Of a DNA stretch of 64,000 nucleotides, positions 1 to 10,800 are shown piece after piece; positions within the stretch are counted from its first letter, which is position 1; every line of letters begins with the position of its first letter. The stretch is from Physcomitrium patens. Its lineage: Eukaryota; Streptophyta; Bryopsida; Funariales; Funariaceae. Where the stretch lies: positions 5,325,100 through 5,389,099 of the forward strand of contig NC_037275.1 in the NCBI RefSeq assembly GCF_000002425.4. The letters run 5' to 3'. A model generated the notes under the pieces. That model was not told the origin of the DNA and searched no databases. It saw only the letters and a program-made list of their open reading frames with translations. Position numbers and translations under genes: made by a program.

Positions 1-275
1 TGCCTTGACTTACAAGGCAAGTTTTTCTACGTGTGGGCCACATAGTTAGCTTGATCTTCAAGCTAACAACATGTGTGGCACGTGGCCAACTTGTTGACTA
101 CGTTTTTAATCCAAAAAGTCAATTAAAGACACCTATGAAGTCAAAGCACCATCTAGGAAGTTTCTAGGAAGCTTCTATATTAAATATTATAGAATTAACT
201 TACTTTTATCTACTTTTACTTACTTCTACCTATTTCTATATGTAATTATTAGCTTACATGATTATGGCCGTGACA
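1..275 (-). mobile_element. Truncated chromovirus LTR (subfamily A)
   Basis: This matches, nearly base for base, the last half of the LTRs of E1 and E3 in minus orientation. Shared blocks include the paired AAGGCAAG segment, the TTAGCTTGATCTTCAAGCTAA palindrome region and the terminal ...CCGTGACA at 268-275. It is cut by the window start. After 275 comes unrelated AT-rich DNA and not a polypurine tract, so this is either the 5' LTR end of a minus-strand element lying mostly to the left, or a solo LTR. Confidence 0.85.
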
Positions 276-921
276 ACGTGTCTAATAGTACAATTAGTTA
301 GTTATAAATTAGATATTTAAAAACTTAAAAGAGATTTTTAGAATAATTTTTGTTTTATTTAGAATGTAAATTTTACTAATGATCTTGAGAAAATAGAATA
401 GTAATGACATCATATGTAGCAAAGATGCAAGAAAAGACATGAATGGAAGTATAATAGAAGAAGATAGAAAATATATAATTAAATAGTAAAGACATTCAAT
501 AAGAAATAGCTAATACATTAGAAGACGTACAATAAGATTAAAAAATTAATTAAAGGATTTATTTTATTTATTTTTTGTATAAAAAATTAAGATGAAGAAT
601 ATGCTTTGTAGTATAAGACATTAAGTAATAGAATGGGTACTTAAATAAAAACTAGTGAATTGAACTAGGCAATTGAATGAATGGAATAATCTTCTAATAA
701 TAATAGTAATAACAATTATTATTTTTATATTGACTTTGAGTTTTATAGATAAAATATAACAATCTTGAGATTCATAATATTATCAATTCAAAATAATTTA
801 ATATATATTTTTGGTATTTATAGACATCTAATGTAGACATACATTAAATTCTACAAGACATATTAATTCAAGGGCTGGAACATATCTCTAAGATATAAAT
901 TCAATTTAACATATCTATATG

Positions 922-1078
922 AGAAATAATTCTATATTGAAAGAATTAGCAATTGAAGTTTTATCAAGTTAGTAAGTATGCAATCTATTCTATCTTATCA
1001 AGAATAATCCTATATTGGCAAAATTAACAATTGAACTTCTATCTAATTAAAAAATATGCTATTTTAAATTAGAGTTTG
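922..1078. repeat. Tandem duplication, about 80-bp unit, two copies
   Basis: A block with TTCTATATTGAAAGAATTAG, CAATTGAAGTTTTATC and TATGCAATCTATT is followed directly by a diverged second copy with CCTATATTGGCAAAATTAA, CAATTGAACTTCTATC and TATGCTATTTT. It is a simple diverged direct repeat with no coding content. Confidence 0.6.
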
Positions 1079-1227
1079 TTACATTTATTCAAACTTTATA
1101 AATTATGTATTAATTTTCATTCAAATATTTTATTTTTTTTATCATCCATATATGCCTATTTGTTAATAATTTTTTTTACATGCGTATCTATAATTATAAA
1201 TATAAATTATAAATATAAATATATATG

Positions 1228-1330
1228 TCTAATATATCTATAATTTATCAATCATACATGTCAATAAGAATAGATGTCAAGTATATTTATAGTTTATCAA
1301 CCATGTATATCTATAAGAATAGATATTAAG
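1228..1330. repeat. Tandem duplication, about 50-bp unit, two copies
   Basis: Two adjacent copies share TATAATTTATCAATCATAC / TATAGTTTATCAACCATG followed by ATAAGAATAGAT(G/A)T(C/T)AAG. They lie in AT-rich DNA and are non-coding. Confidence 0.6.
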
Positions 1331-1430
1331 TAACTTTCTTAGATTTAGTAAATAAATTTTGGATTCAATATCAATCATAAAATTTTCTATTAATAGAAGA
1401 GATGTAAAATATAATATTTGTAGTTTTTTT

Positions 1431-1435
<5 letters not shown>

Positions 1436-1483
<48 letters not shown>
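1436..1483. repeat. (AT)n microsatellite
   Basis: About 24 uninterrupted AT dinucleotides. It is a likely hypervariable site and a possible assembly weak point. Confidence 0.95.
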
Positions 1484-1486
<3 letters not shown>

Positions 1487-2929
1487 TAAAGATTAAAGAT
1501 TTTTTTTAAAGCTTAGGCTACAAGCACATTCCAAGTTGCTACACATACATTCTTTATCCAAAAACAATGGAGGCCTTTGATTGATTGATTGTTGGTGTTT
1601 GGATCTTAATATTTGCCTCGATTGCAAGGGTATCAAGAAGAGATATAGTGCCTCTTTATAATGGTTTTGCTGATTGGTTAGCAAACAAAGTTAAGATGCA
1701 ACATCTCTTAAAAGGATTTTTTGAGGACATGGAATTTAGTATCCTTCTTTTTTGATAAAAATTGATGCATTACTGGTGCCAAATTACTTCTTCATTAGTA
1801 TTTGTATTTTTTTGGTCAGTTCTTTACTTAGCATTAATATATGATGCTTCTTCATTATCTTTAGTATGTTAATTAATGCCCTTAAGGATTACCACAAGAA
1901 TTTTTTTTGTATCTTGAAAATGTTTTTGTGACTTAAATTCAATACTTGAAGGAGAGGCAAGAATTTAGCTCAATCCATGAGTTCTTTGTTTTTACACTTG
2001 AAATGGTTATGCAAATGTGAAATGTAAGGTGCTTCATGGTATAAGATCCTATTAACTTTTTGATAGGCTTGCTATCTCTTTTTATATAAATCTATTTGTA
2101 ATTCATCAACGTTTATTGATATCAATATATTTTGAATGCAATAATTTAAATTTAGGTCAATTATGTTAAAACTAGATTCTAATACTAAGATTCAAAGAAA
2201 ATCTTCTAAAAAAATCACCACAAAAACTAGTGCAATAAATTTAATTCATTGTCAAAAATGACATACTTTTAAAATAGGGTCCATTTATATTCTTTGAAGT
2301 ATTTATAAAAATGATTTTACATTGTAATAATAATTTCATAAAAAATTTGATTATAAGTATCTATAATTTTATAAAAAATGAATTCATTTTAGAAATATAT
2401 ACTTACCTTATTTCCAACCAATAAGAACCTCAACACTATTTATATTAAAAAAATCTTTAAAAAATATTTCAATAATCTATTAACCATTCTTATGACCTCT
2501 CATATACCTCTATCTTTAAAATCTTGTAGAATGATATCTATCTTATGACAAAAAATCACTAAAAGGTATGTAGTATTAATGATGCTTTACACCACATTTT
2601 CTTATCTTCTATCTTTGCAATGTTACTTATCTTTTGTCATATTAGTATTGAAAAATTAATAAGAAAAAATTAAATTTGAACTTTGTTTGACTATTTCTTC
2701 TCAAAATTATAAACACATATGATTTGTTTGTTAATTTCTAATATCATTGCGTGCACCACACACCATTATCAATGCATTACATTGAAAGTATTTAAATCTA
2801 AATAGATCATTTTTTGTATCATTTTATTATGGACATACATGTTTATTTCAAAAATTATTTAAATAATATGAATAAGTAGAATTAAATTAAAGTAGATAAA
2901 TTAGATAATATCTTATAAAAGAGCTTATA

Positions 2930-4208
2930 CTTTGATATCTATTTAAGGAAGAATATATTATTCTTTAGAATCTTCATCTCTTTTGATTGTCTTGAAGATT
3001 GAACAATAACAATATCTTGTCTAATAATTCAACAAATAATAATTTTTGAGTTAAATTTGTTACTTGTTGATTCTTCATCTCTTAAGTATTACAAATATAA
3101 AAAAATTACAATCAAAGATACAAGATAAAATATAATCTTCATTGAGCCTTATTTTTTTTATATCAAGAGGTTGATTAATTTTTAATTTTGATTTTAAAAG
3201 ATGTTGTTCATAAAAAGATTTGGCCTTTTTTATTGAATTTTTAAGATTCATTATTGGCTCATATATGCATTTATTAATATCATATTTTTACTAATAAATA
3301 ATAATTTAGATATTCTAATCTATATATAATAAATTACATATTCTAATCTAAATCGGCACCACCTTAAGTCTAAGACTTCTTAGACTTCAAATTTATCAAC
3401 TTTTATAGAAAGAGGTGACATTTGTCTTTTTTTCAAGATATTCACTACCTTATATGACTCAAGACAATAAAGAATATATCATATTATTACAAAAAATTCT
3501 ACCAATGGTAAAAAAGTTGATTAATTATCTTGATGGTAGTTTATAATACATTACAAATATTGCTTCAAATCTTAATTCATCCATTTTTTTTGTTTATTTT
3601 TTTAAGGATAAAAAACCAAAAATAATTTTATATCTATTTTTAATATTTAAAAAAGAATTCTCTACAAATTTGATACAAATAAAATTTTTATAGTTGATAT
3701 AATATTCTTTGGAATCTATAATAGCAATAAATATTATAAAAAAAGGTTTAGTTAATTTTATCTAAATTTTTTTTTATATGATACAAAATATATCATCTTA
3801 ATAAAAAATATACTATTATAAATATAGATTTATATGAACATATGATCAAAAAATTTGTGATCAAATCTATAAAAATAAAAGACCATGGTTGTTTTAGTAA
3901 TGGCTAAAGAAGTCTTTAAGATTTATAACAAGTAATTTTGATCTTAAACAAACATCATATAATTATACAAATATTTTAATTACCTTCTATATTTGAAGAT
4001 ATAAAAAAAAATTAAATAGTAATTCCAAAGTCTTATTGTATTTAAAATTACCTAAAATTTAAAAAATAAAAGTAGCTTAAATAATACATAGTTGTACTTC
4101 ACTTTATAAAATATATAAGTATCTATTGAAATAGACTAGATTATTCTTGAATTCAAACTTAAAAATATTATGATTATTAAAAAAATTATTTTTAGTACAA
4201 TGAATAAG
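2930..4208 (-). pseudogene. E0: old chromovirus pol remnant, left of the E1 insertion
   Basis: Read on the minus strand, this aligns piecewise with the E2 and E3 internal regions. About 2951-3085 matches the N-terminal half of the third frame. About 3340-3470 matches the chromodomain end, including the ACTTCT...GACATTTGTCTTT segment. About 3490-3720 matches the integrase C-terminal segment, and about 3860-4208 the integrase zinc-finger and upstream part. Internal deletions and dense stop codons make it non-functional. It is interrupted at 4208 by E1; the same pol segment resumes at 17828. It is the oldest layer of the nest. Confidence 0.8.
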
Positions 4209-4767
4209 TGTCACGGACATACACATGTAAGCCAATAATTACATGTATAAATAGATAGAAGTAAGTAAAAGTAAGTAAAAGTAAGTTAATTCTATAGTAT
4301 TTGATATGGAAGCTTCCTAAAAGCTTTACAAACACTGCTTTGACTTTATAGGTGTCTTTAATTGACTTTTTGGATTAGAAACGTGATCAACAAGTTGGCA
4401 ATGTGCCACACATGTTGTTAGCTTGAAGATCAAGTTAACTATGTGGCCCACACGTAGAAAAACTTGCCTTGTAAGTCAAGGCATGTGTCCTACAAAGTCA
4501 ACACATATTGGAAGTCCTATAGAACATTGCCATGTAGCCCTTAATTAGATAGTATATATAGAGACAAGAGTGAAGCATTCTTCACTCTTATCAACTCCAT
4601 TCTTGCTTCTAGTCTAGTTTCAAGGGCCTCTAGTTTTCTTGTATTTTGGCAATAGCTATTCCAGTTTTTTCTTTTAATATACATATCAAGTTATTTCTAT
4701 TTTGTCATCTTTCTTTGAAAGAAGTCTCATTTTTTTATTTGTCTTTGTTATATTCTTGTCCTTGATA
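4209..4767 (+). repeat. E1 5' LTR (559 bp)
   Basis: It starts TGTCACGG after target duplication ATAAG (4204-4208) and ends TTGATA, where the 3' copy ends TTGACA. A CTCTATATATACTATC-type TATA region lies on the transcribed strand near 4550-4562. The two LTRs are clearly diverged, including length differences, which indicates a far older insertion than E2. Confidence 0.9.
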
Positions 4768-4979
4768 GATTGACAAGAGTATACCTATAATATTAGAACT
4801 TTATCTAATCTTAATTAAGAGTGGATTACACTTTTTTCTTGATAAGATATAAGCATATTAGAAGTTGCAGATTATCCTCTTCTAAACTGATATTGTCCTT
4901 AGTATTTTCTTTGTTTTCAAGTCGTCTCTTGTATTTGTCTTGAGCGATATAAGATATCTTTTCTTTTCTAAATATTATC
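4768..4979 (+). promoter_or_regulatory. E1 leader with putative primer-binding region
   Basis: The junction reads GATTGACAAGAGTATACC, the same as in E2 and E3 apart from C-to-T changes. The GACAAG here pairs with CTTGTC at the LTR end. A decayed TATTAGAA box occupies the place of the E2 TATCAGAGC. The rest of the leader is non-coding. Confidence 0.6.
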
Positions 4980-5317
4980 ATAGCAAAAATTGCTAAAATG
5001 AAGAGTGCAATGGTACAAATACAAGAGCAATTGAAGGAGTTAATGCTTGCGATGCATCTATTGAATTTACCACCACAAGAAGTAACAAGATTGGCAAGAA
5101 GTGAAGATATAGAAATGATTGGAGTTGCTTCCACATCTGCACCAAACCATGTCCTTTCTCCTATGGTGGAACGCCCTTCCAGTGTTAGAAAACCAAGAAT
5201 TATCCTACCCGAGAAGTTTGATGGCACTAGATCAAAGTTTAGAAGATTTATCAATCAAGTGCAACTTATGATTGAACTTCAACCCCAAAGCTATCCAACT
5301 CTACGATTGCAAGTTAG
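4980..5317 (+). pseudogene. E1 gag, first part (interrupted by E2)
   Basis: It encodes the N-terminal capsid-like protein. The frame containing MKSAMVQIQEQLKELMLAMH matches the start of the E2 gag (residues 7-26). The upstream ATG equivalent has become ATA at about 4980, so the first usable ATG is 4998. The frame runs without a stop to 5317, the last base of the GTTAG target site of E2, and resumes after 11330. Confidence 0.85.
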
Positions 5318-5847
5318 TGTCAAGGAGAAGAACTCGATGAAAGCTAAAGAGTAAGTGAGACTTTTCTCAAAAAGAAATAGGACAAAATAGAAATATGTAT
5401 ATTAAGAAAGAAACTGGAATGGCTATTGCCAAAATACAAGAAAACTAGAGACCCTTGAAACTAGACTAGAAGCAAGAAAGGAGTTGACAAGAGTGAAGAG
5501 GGCTTCACTCTTGCCTCTATATATACTATCTAACTAGAAGCCACGTGGCGATGTTCTATAAGACCTCCAATATATGTTGACTTTCTAGGCCACATGCCTT
5601 TGCTTGCAAGGCAAGTTTTCTATGGATGGACCACGTAGTTAGCTTGTTCTTTAAGCTTCCAACATGCGTAGCACATGGCTAACTTGTTGACCAAGTTTCT
5701 AACCTAAAAGTCAACTATAGACTCCTATAAAGTCAAAGCAGCGTCTATGAAGCTTCTAAAAAGCTTCTCTAGAAGATATTATACAATTAACCTACTTTTA
5801 CATACTTTTATCTATTCATATAGGTAATTATATGTATGTCCGTGACA
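5318..5847 (-). repeat. E2 3' LTR (530 bp)
   Basis: In plus coordinates it runs TGTCAAGG...CCGTGACA, with terminal inverted TGTCA/TGACA. It is flanked on the left by GTTAG and on the right by the polypurine tract. It differs from the 10801 copy at only about five sites (for example 5327, 5351 and a few positions between 5660 and 5790). Confidence 0.95.
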
Positions 5848-5868
5848 TTACCCCCCCTTCTAGGGATG
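5848..5868 (-). promoter_or_regulatory. E2 polypurine tract
   Basis: The minus strand reads CTAGAAGGGGGGGTAA directly against the 3' LTR. It is the expected primer for plus-strand DNA synthesis. E1 has AGAAGAGGGAGTAA in the same place. Confidence 0.8.
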
Positions 5869-5888
5869 AGTTCCACGAGGAGCGGTGA

Positions 5889-6056
5889 TTATATATTGAG
5901 AAAATCTAATATGCGGCGAATTGTATTTGCTACATACTCTGATCTTTGTTCTCTTCGAAGATAGTTGATGGGTCCTCTTAGCCATCGATAGTGTCCCATT
6001 CCAGGGCGAGAAGACCACCCTGTTATTTGATCACTGTTGAGGCCTTCATAACTTCC
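5889..6056 (-). pseudogene. E2 remnant of the third reading frame (C-terminal 56 codons)
   Basis: It matches the last part of the 141-codon frame of E1 and E3, with the core WSSRPGMGHYRWLRGPIN and a basic C-terminal tail ending in LNI and a stop. Upstream of 6056 the frame meets TGA, and about 330 bp present in E1 and E3 are missing between here and the end of pol (6087). The youngest element therefore lacks most of this protein, which suggests a deletion derivative or that the protein is dispensable. Function unknown. Confidence 0.75.
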
Positions 6057-6086
6057 TCAATCTTGTCTCTTTTATAAGAGAGGTTT

Positions 6087-9000
6087 TCATCTTGGTTTTG
6101 ATGGATGTCGTTGATGAAAAACTTTGACTTTAGCTGATGCATTTGCTAGATTCCTGGATGGCTCCCATGTGCGCTCACTAATATCATATCCGCACCAATG
6201 AACAAGATATTCCAGCTTATTTCGGCGTCGCCTTGAGTCTAATATCTCTTCCACCTCAAATTCTTCATTATTATCTACTTCTATAGGAGGCGGTGGCATT
6301 TGTCTTCTTTCTTGTATATCCACTGTCTTATATGGTTCAAGAAGAGACACGTGGAATACAGGATGGATCTTCATTGACTCCGGTAGATGTAACCGATATG
6401 CAACTGGGTTGATCTGTTCAGAAACAGAAAAGGGGCCAAGCCTACGATAGTCCAATTTGTCACAAGGTCGAGTGGTCTTGATATTGCGACGAAGTAGCCA
6501 TACCTTATCACCCACGTTGAGTTGTGGTTGCTCTTTACGATATACATCTGCATTTATCTTTTGTCGTTCTTGAGCTTTCTTCAACTGCGCCTTCATTATT
6601 GCATGTAACTCTGACAACCGATTTGCCATATCTTCTGCTGCAGGATTATCAACTTTTGAAAAATCAAAAGTATCAAGTCGTGGATGATAGCCATAATTGG
6701 CAAAGAAAGGTGTTTGTTGCGTGGAGGAATGTACCGTATTATTATAAGCAAACTCTGTCAATGGCAGAAGGTTTGTCCAATCATCTTGTTAGTAGTTGAT
6801 GGTACACCTTAAATACTGTTCCAAGACTTGGTTTACGCGCTCTGTTTGTCCATCAGTTTGAGGATGGAAAGCTGAAGATAGCTTTATGTCCACTTTTAAA
6901 ATCTTGAAAAGAGTCCTCCAAAATCTCGACACAAATTGAATTCCCCTATCCGATATGATATCTTTAGGCAATCCATGATAGCGATAGATATTATCAATGA
7001 AAAGCTTAGCTGTTTCTTCACCTGTGATAGATTTTGTACATGGCATAAAATGTGCCATCTTGGTGAAACGATCTACTATCACAAATATAGAATCATAAGA
7101 TCTTGAGTTTAGAAGATCTGTGATGAAATCCATAGAAACAGAAGACCATGGTTGTTCTGGTATAGGTAATGGCTGAAGAAGTCCGTAAGGTCGATGTCGA
7201 GGAATTTTTGATCTTGAACAAATATCACATGATTGTACAAAGTCTTTGACTGACTTCCACATTTGTGGCCACCAAAAATCTCTTGATATGAGTTCCAAAG
7301 TCTTATTATATCCAAAGTGCCCTGCTGCTGGAAAGTCATGACGTGCTTCAAGAACACGCAAACGTGCTTTTCCTTCTGGAACATATAGGCGTCCTTCAAA
7401 ATATAATAGATTATTCTTGAACTCGAACTTAGAAGAATCATGAGACTTGGAAGAATTATTCTCGATATCATGAACAAGAGGGTCTGAGGACATATTGGAC
7501 TGGATTTGCTTGAGAAAAGTTGAATCAACAGTCAATGTTGATTTCACTGCTCGGAGATGAAATTGCTCCGGTTTCAAGAGGACCGTTCTTTGTTGCTCAA
7601 AAGCTGCATCTCCTTCTTTTGGTGCAAAATAAGAACGTCTAGACAGGGCATCGGACAAACCTTGTTGTTTTCCTGGCCGATAAGTGATAATGAACTCGAA
7701 TCTTGACAAAGACATACTCCAACGAGCTTGACGACGATTCAACACGCATGCTGACATGAAATACTCGAGGTTCTTGTGATCTGTATACACAATGACTGGA
7801 CTAGAAGCACCTTCTAGATAATGACGCCATTCTTGAAAAGAATCCACGATTGCAAGAAGTTCTTTATCGTGGATCTCATAATTGATCTCGGCTGCTGAGA
7901 ATTTTCTTGAATGAAAAGCTATCGGATGAAGTTTGTCATCTGTTCCCATTTGTGATAAAACTGCACCCAAGGCAAAATCCGATGCGTCTGTTTCCATAAA
8001 AAATGCCTTGGAAAAGTCGACACGATATAAGACTGGTGCAGAGACAAACGATGTCTTCAAGGCTTCAAATGCTGCTTCCGCTTCTTGATTCCATTGGAAT
8101 TTATCTTTACTAGTCAAGCGTGTAAGTGGAGCTGCAACTCGTGAGAAGTCTTTGATGAAGATCCGATAGTAATTGGCAAATCCCAAGAAACATTGGACAT
8201 CTCTTAGAGTCTTTGGAATCTTCCAATCCATGATTGTTTGGACTTTCTTAGAATCCATCATAAGACCATCATTTGAAATGATGTATCCTAAAAAGTCAAC
8301 TTGAGTAGTGTGAAATACACACTTTTCCATCTTGGCGTACAATCCTGCATCTCTAAGTTTTTGTAATACTTGACGAACATGTATTTCATGTTCTTCAACA
8401 TTCTTAGAATAAATCAGGATATCGTCTAGGTAGCAGACGACAAAATTGTCTAAGAATTCACGAAATACATCATTCATGAGATGTTGAAAAGCAGCTGGTG
8501 CATTCGTGAGTCCAAAAGGCATGACATTATATTCAAAATGCCCGTACCTGGTTCGAAATGCAGTCTTCCATTCATCTCCTTCTTTGATCCGTACTAGATT
8601 ATATGCTCCTCTTAGATCTATTTTTGTATAGATCTTAGCTTGATTCAACTGGTCAAGGAGTCCTGATATCAAAGGTAATGGATACCTGTTCTTGATTGTG
8701 ATCTTGTTGAGTCCTCGATAGTCAACACACATTCGTAAAGATCCATCTTTTTTCTTTACGAATAGAATTGGAGCTCCTGCTGGAGATTTTGAATGGCGTA
8801 TGAAATTCTTCGCTAAATTCTCGTCAATATATGTCTTGAGTTCAGCCAACTCATCTTGCGATAAACTGTAAATTGGTCCAAATGGTGGCTGAGTTCCTTC
8901 CTTGAGATCGATTGAACAATCGTATGGGCGATGCTCAGGAAGAATATCTGCATTCTTTTTCTCAAAAACGTCTTGATAATCCTGATATTGACTTGGAATG

Positions 9001-9575
9001 CCACTTGAAGTCTTTACGCTTTCAGAAATAGGTGCAGCATAAATAGCAAAAGTTGATCCTTCTTTTGCTGCGTGTATAAATGCTTTTGTACCTATAGGTG
9101 CCAGTTTTACTATACTAGACTCATGGTTTTTTACTTGGTTAATAGAACTGTTACTAATGCTCTGAGGAAAATCAAGTTTACGAGAAATCCAATCTATTCG
9201 AGGATTATACTTTTCTAACCATGATAAGCCTAAAATTACTGGATTAGAGGGAGATCTAATTATATTAAAAATTACGCAACTACTATGACCATTTATTACT
9301 ACATCTACAGGAATTGTTTCGTGAGTTACATCTCCAGAAGACAACGGACGACCATCTATGACTTCTACGTGTACAGGTTTAGTTTTTTGTATTAATGATA
9401 TTCTATGACATCTAGCAAATTCTTCATCTAAAAAACAAGATGAGGCTCCTGAATCTACCAAGGCAGAGGCTTTGTAATTATTAGGTCCTAAACGCACATC
9501 TATTATAAAACAAGGAGATGGTTCTGAGGAGAGGATAGGACCTTTATTAGAAGTTGTACAAGATTCCAGCCGCAC
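6087..9575 (-). CDS. pol: E2 pol polyprotein (PR-RT-RNase H-INT-chromodomain), one nonsense codon
   Basis: This is the replication and integration polyprotein of a chromovirus. Residues are counted from the GTG-read position 9575. Protease DSGA is at 41-44. RT runs about 250-440 with YLDD at 382-385 and VMPFGLTNAP at 351-360. RNase H lies about 520-645. The integrase zinc finger has H746, H753, C783 and C786, followed by D816, D876 and E912. A TAA at 6789-6791, evidently from CAA since relatives have Gln, stops the frame at residue 928. The same frame resumes to 6087 with the integrase C-terminus and a chromodomain around the EYLVHWCGYDISERTWEP motif. The pol frame opens upstream of 9575 and overlaps the end of gag in the -1 register, so translation probably enters from gag rather than at the GTG. 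Confidence 0.93.
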
Positions 9576-9589
9576 GGTCCCTATTGTAG

Positions 9590-10588
9590 CTAGACGTACT
9601 CGTTTTCCGACATACTGTCTTCTTTGACAGTCGTACTCCTCATTTTGTAGTTACGTCGCTTCTTTGGATAATGTTGAGCAGTGTGCTTAGGTTCTCCACA
9701 ATATAAGCACAATCCTTCTTGTCGACGACGAGACTTTTCTTGCTCAGTAAGAGGTTTGAAACGTACCGCATCAATTTGCATATCCTCTACTTCTGAAGGT
9801 ATGTGTTGAGGAGACGTCGGTGTTGCCATTGAATTGTAGTAACGTTGAGGCCCACTTGTGCGACTCTCGGATCGAAATTCAAAAAATCGATTGTCGCACT
9901 TCACAGCAAAGTCAATTGCTTGACTCAATGTTTGAGGATCAGGTAAATTAAGCATCAATTTCTTTACCTCATATTGTAATCCGTAGAGAAATTGACTCAC
10001 AAGTGCGGCATCATCCCACTTGATATCAGTTGCAAGTTGTCGAAATTGCGAAGCATATAATGTTACTGATCGATTGCCTTGTCGCAAAATATGGATCTTG
10101 TTGGTTGCAACACGAATTGCATCATGTTCTCCAAACATGGATCGAAACTCCGCCAAAAAAGCCTCCAGATTATCCAATATTGGATCTCGTCGTTCAAGAA
10201 AAGATGAAAACCATGACAATGCTGAACCTGAAAGAAGTGTACCAATGAATCTTACTTGTGACCCTGGAGTTGGATAGCTCTGGGGTTGAAGTTCAATCAC
10301 TAGTTGGACCTGATTGATGAATCCTCGAAACTTGGATCTGGTACCATCAAACTTCTCGGGCAAGGCAACTCTCGGTTCTCTAACACTCGAAGGGTGTTCC
10401 ATTCTGGGAGAAGGGACATGGTTTGGTGCAGATGTTGAAGCAGCCCCAATCATCTCTATATCTTCACTTCCTACCATTCTTGTTGCTCCTTGTGGTGGTA
10501 AATTGAGTTGATGCATCGCAAGCATTAACTCCCTCAATTGTTCTTGCATCTGTGCCATTGCACTCTTCATTTCAACAAGCTCTGCCAT
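9590..10588 (-). CDS. gag: E2 gag (capsid/nucleocapsid) polyprotein
   Basis: This 332-codon frame forms the particle shell and nucleocapsid. A helical N-terminus (QEQLRELMLAMHQLNLPPQG) is followed by a retrotransposon-gag domain, roughly residues 90-230 (FDGTRSKFRGFINQVQLVIE ... FLYGLQYEVKKLMLNL). A zinc knuckle near the C-terminus reads LCLYCGEPKHTAQHY, that is CX2CX4HX4Y, with the last Cys ligand replaced by Tyr. ATG 10588 is the first in-frame Met. The frame ends at TAG 9590-9592, where pol lies in the -1 register. Confidence 0.92.
   Translation of the reverse strand: MAELVEMKSAMAQMQEQLRELMLAMHQLNLPPQGATRMVGSEDIEMIGAASTSAPNHVPSPRMEHPSSVREPRVALPEKFDGTRSKFRGFINQVQLVIELQPQSYPTPGSQVRFIGTLLSGSALSWFSSFLERRDPILDNLEAFLAEFRSMFGEHDAIRVATNKIHILRQGNRSVTLYASQFRQLATDIKWDDAALVSQFLYGLQYEVKKLMLNLPDPQTLSQAIDFAVKCDNRFFEFRSESRTSGPQRYYNSMATPTSPQHIPSEVEDMQIDAVRFKPLTEQEKSRRRQEGLCLYCGEPKHTAQHYPKKRRNYKMRSTTVKEDSMSENEYV
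9602..9608 (-). promoter_or_regulatory. Candidate -1 frameshift site at the gag–pol overlap
   Basis: The minus strand reads TCG GAA AAC in the gag frame (heptamer G GAA AAC) ten bases before the gag TAG. Pol is open in the -1 frame across this stretch. The TCGGAAAAC sequence is kept in E3 and as TCGAAAAAT in E1. It is not a canonical X XXY YYZ heptamer, so the mechanism is inferred. Confidence 0.4.
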
Positions 10589-10800
10589 AGTAGCACTTAG
10601 AAAAGAGAAGATGTCTAATAACGCTCAAAACAAATAGAAGAGAGGAATTGATAACAAAGAAAATACTAAGAACAATATCAGTTTAAAAGAGGGTAATCCG
10701 CAACTTCTAATGCGCTTATGTCTTATCAAGAAAAAGGGGTAATCCACTCTTAATCAAGAAAAGACAAAGCTCTGATATTGTAAGTGTACTCTTGTCAATC
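10589..10800 (-). promoter_or_regulatory. E2 leader, primer-binding region and LTR-junction palindrome
   Basis: Directly after the 5' LTR the minus strand reads GATTGACAAGAGTACACT. A 7-bp inverted repeat TCTTGTC/GACAAGA (10790-10796 and 10808-10814) straddles the junction. TATCAGAGC (minus strand of 10769-10777) matches nine of the twelve bases of the usual plant initiator-Met primer site, but it lies 23 bases inside instead of next to the LTR. Either another primer or self-priming is used, or the box is coincidental. Confidence 0.5.

Larger units (their letters stand above)
276..2929. other. AT-rich decayed intergenic DNA, no gene
   Basis: There is no reading frame with recognisable protein similarity on either strand. 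The stretch contains local tandem duplications (922-1078, 1228-1330) and an AT microsatellite (1436-1483), listed separately. It probably derives from older transposons decayed past recognition, but I cannot assign it to a family. Confidence 0.5.
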
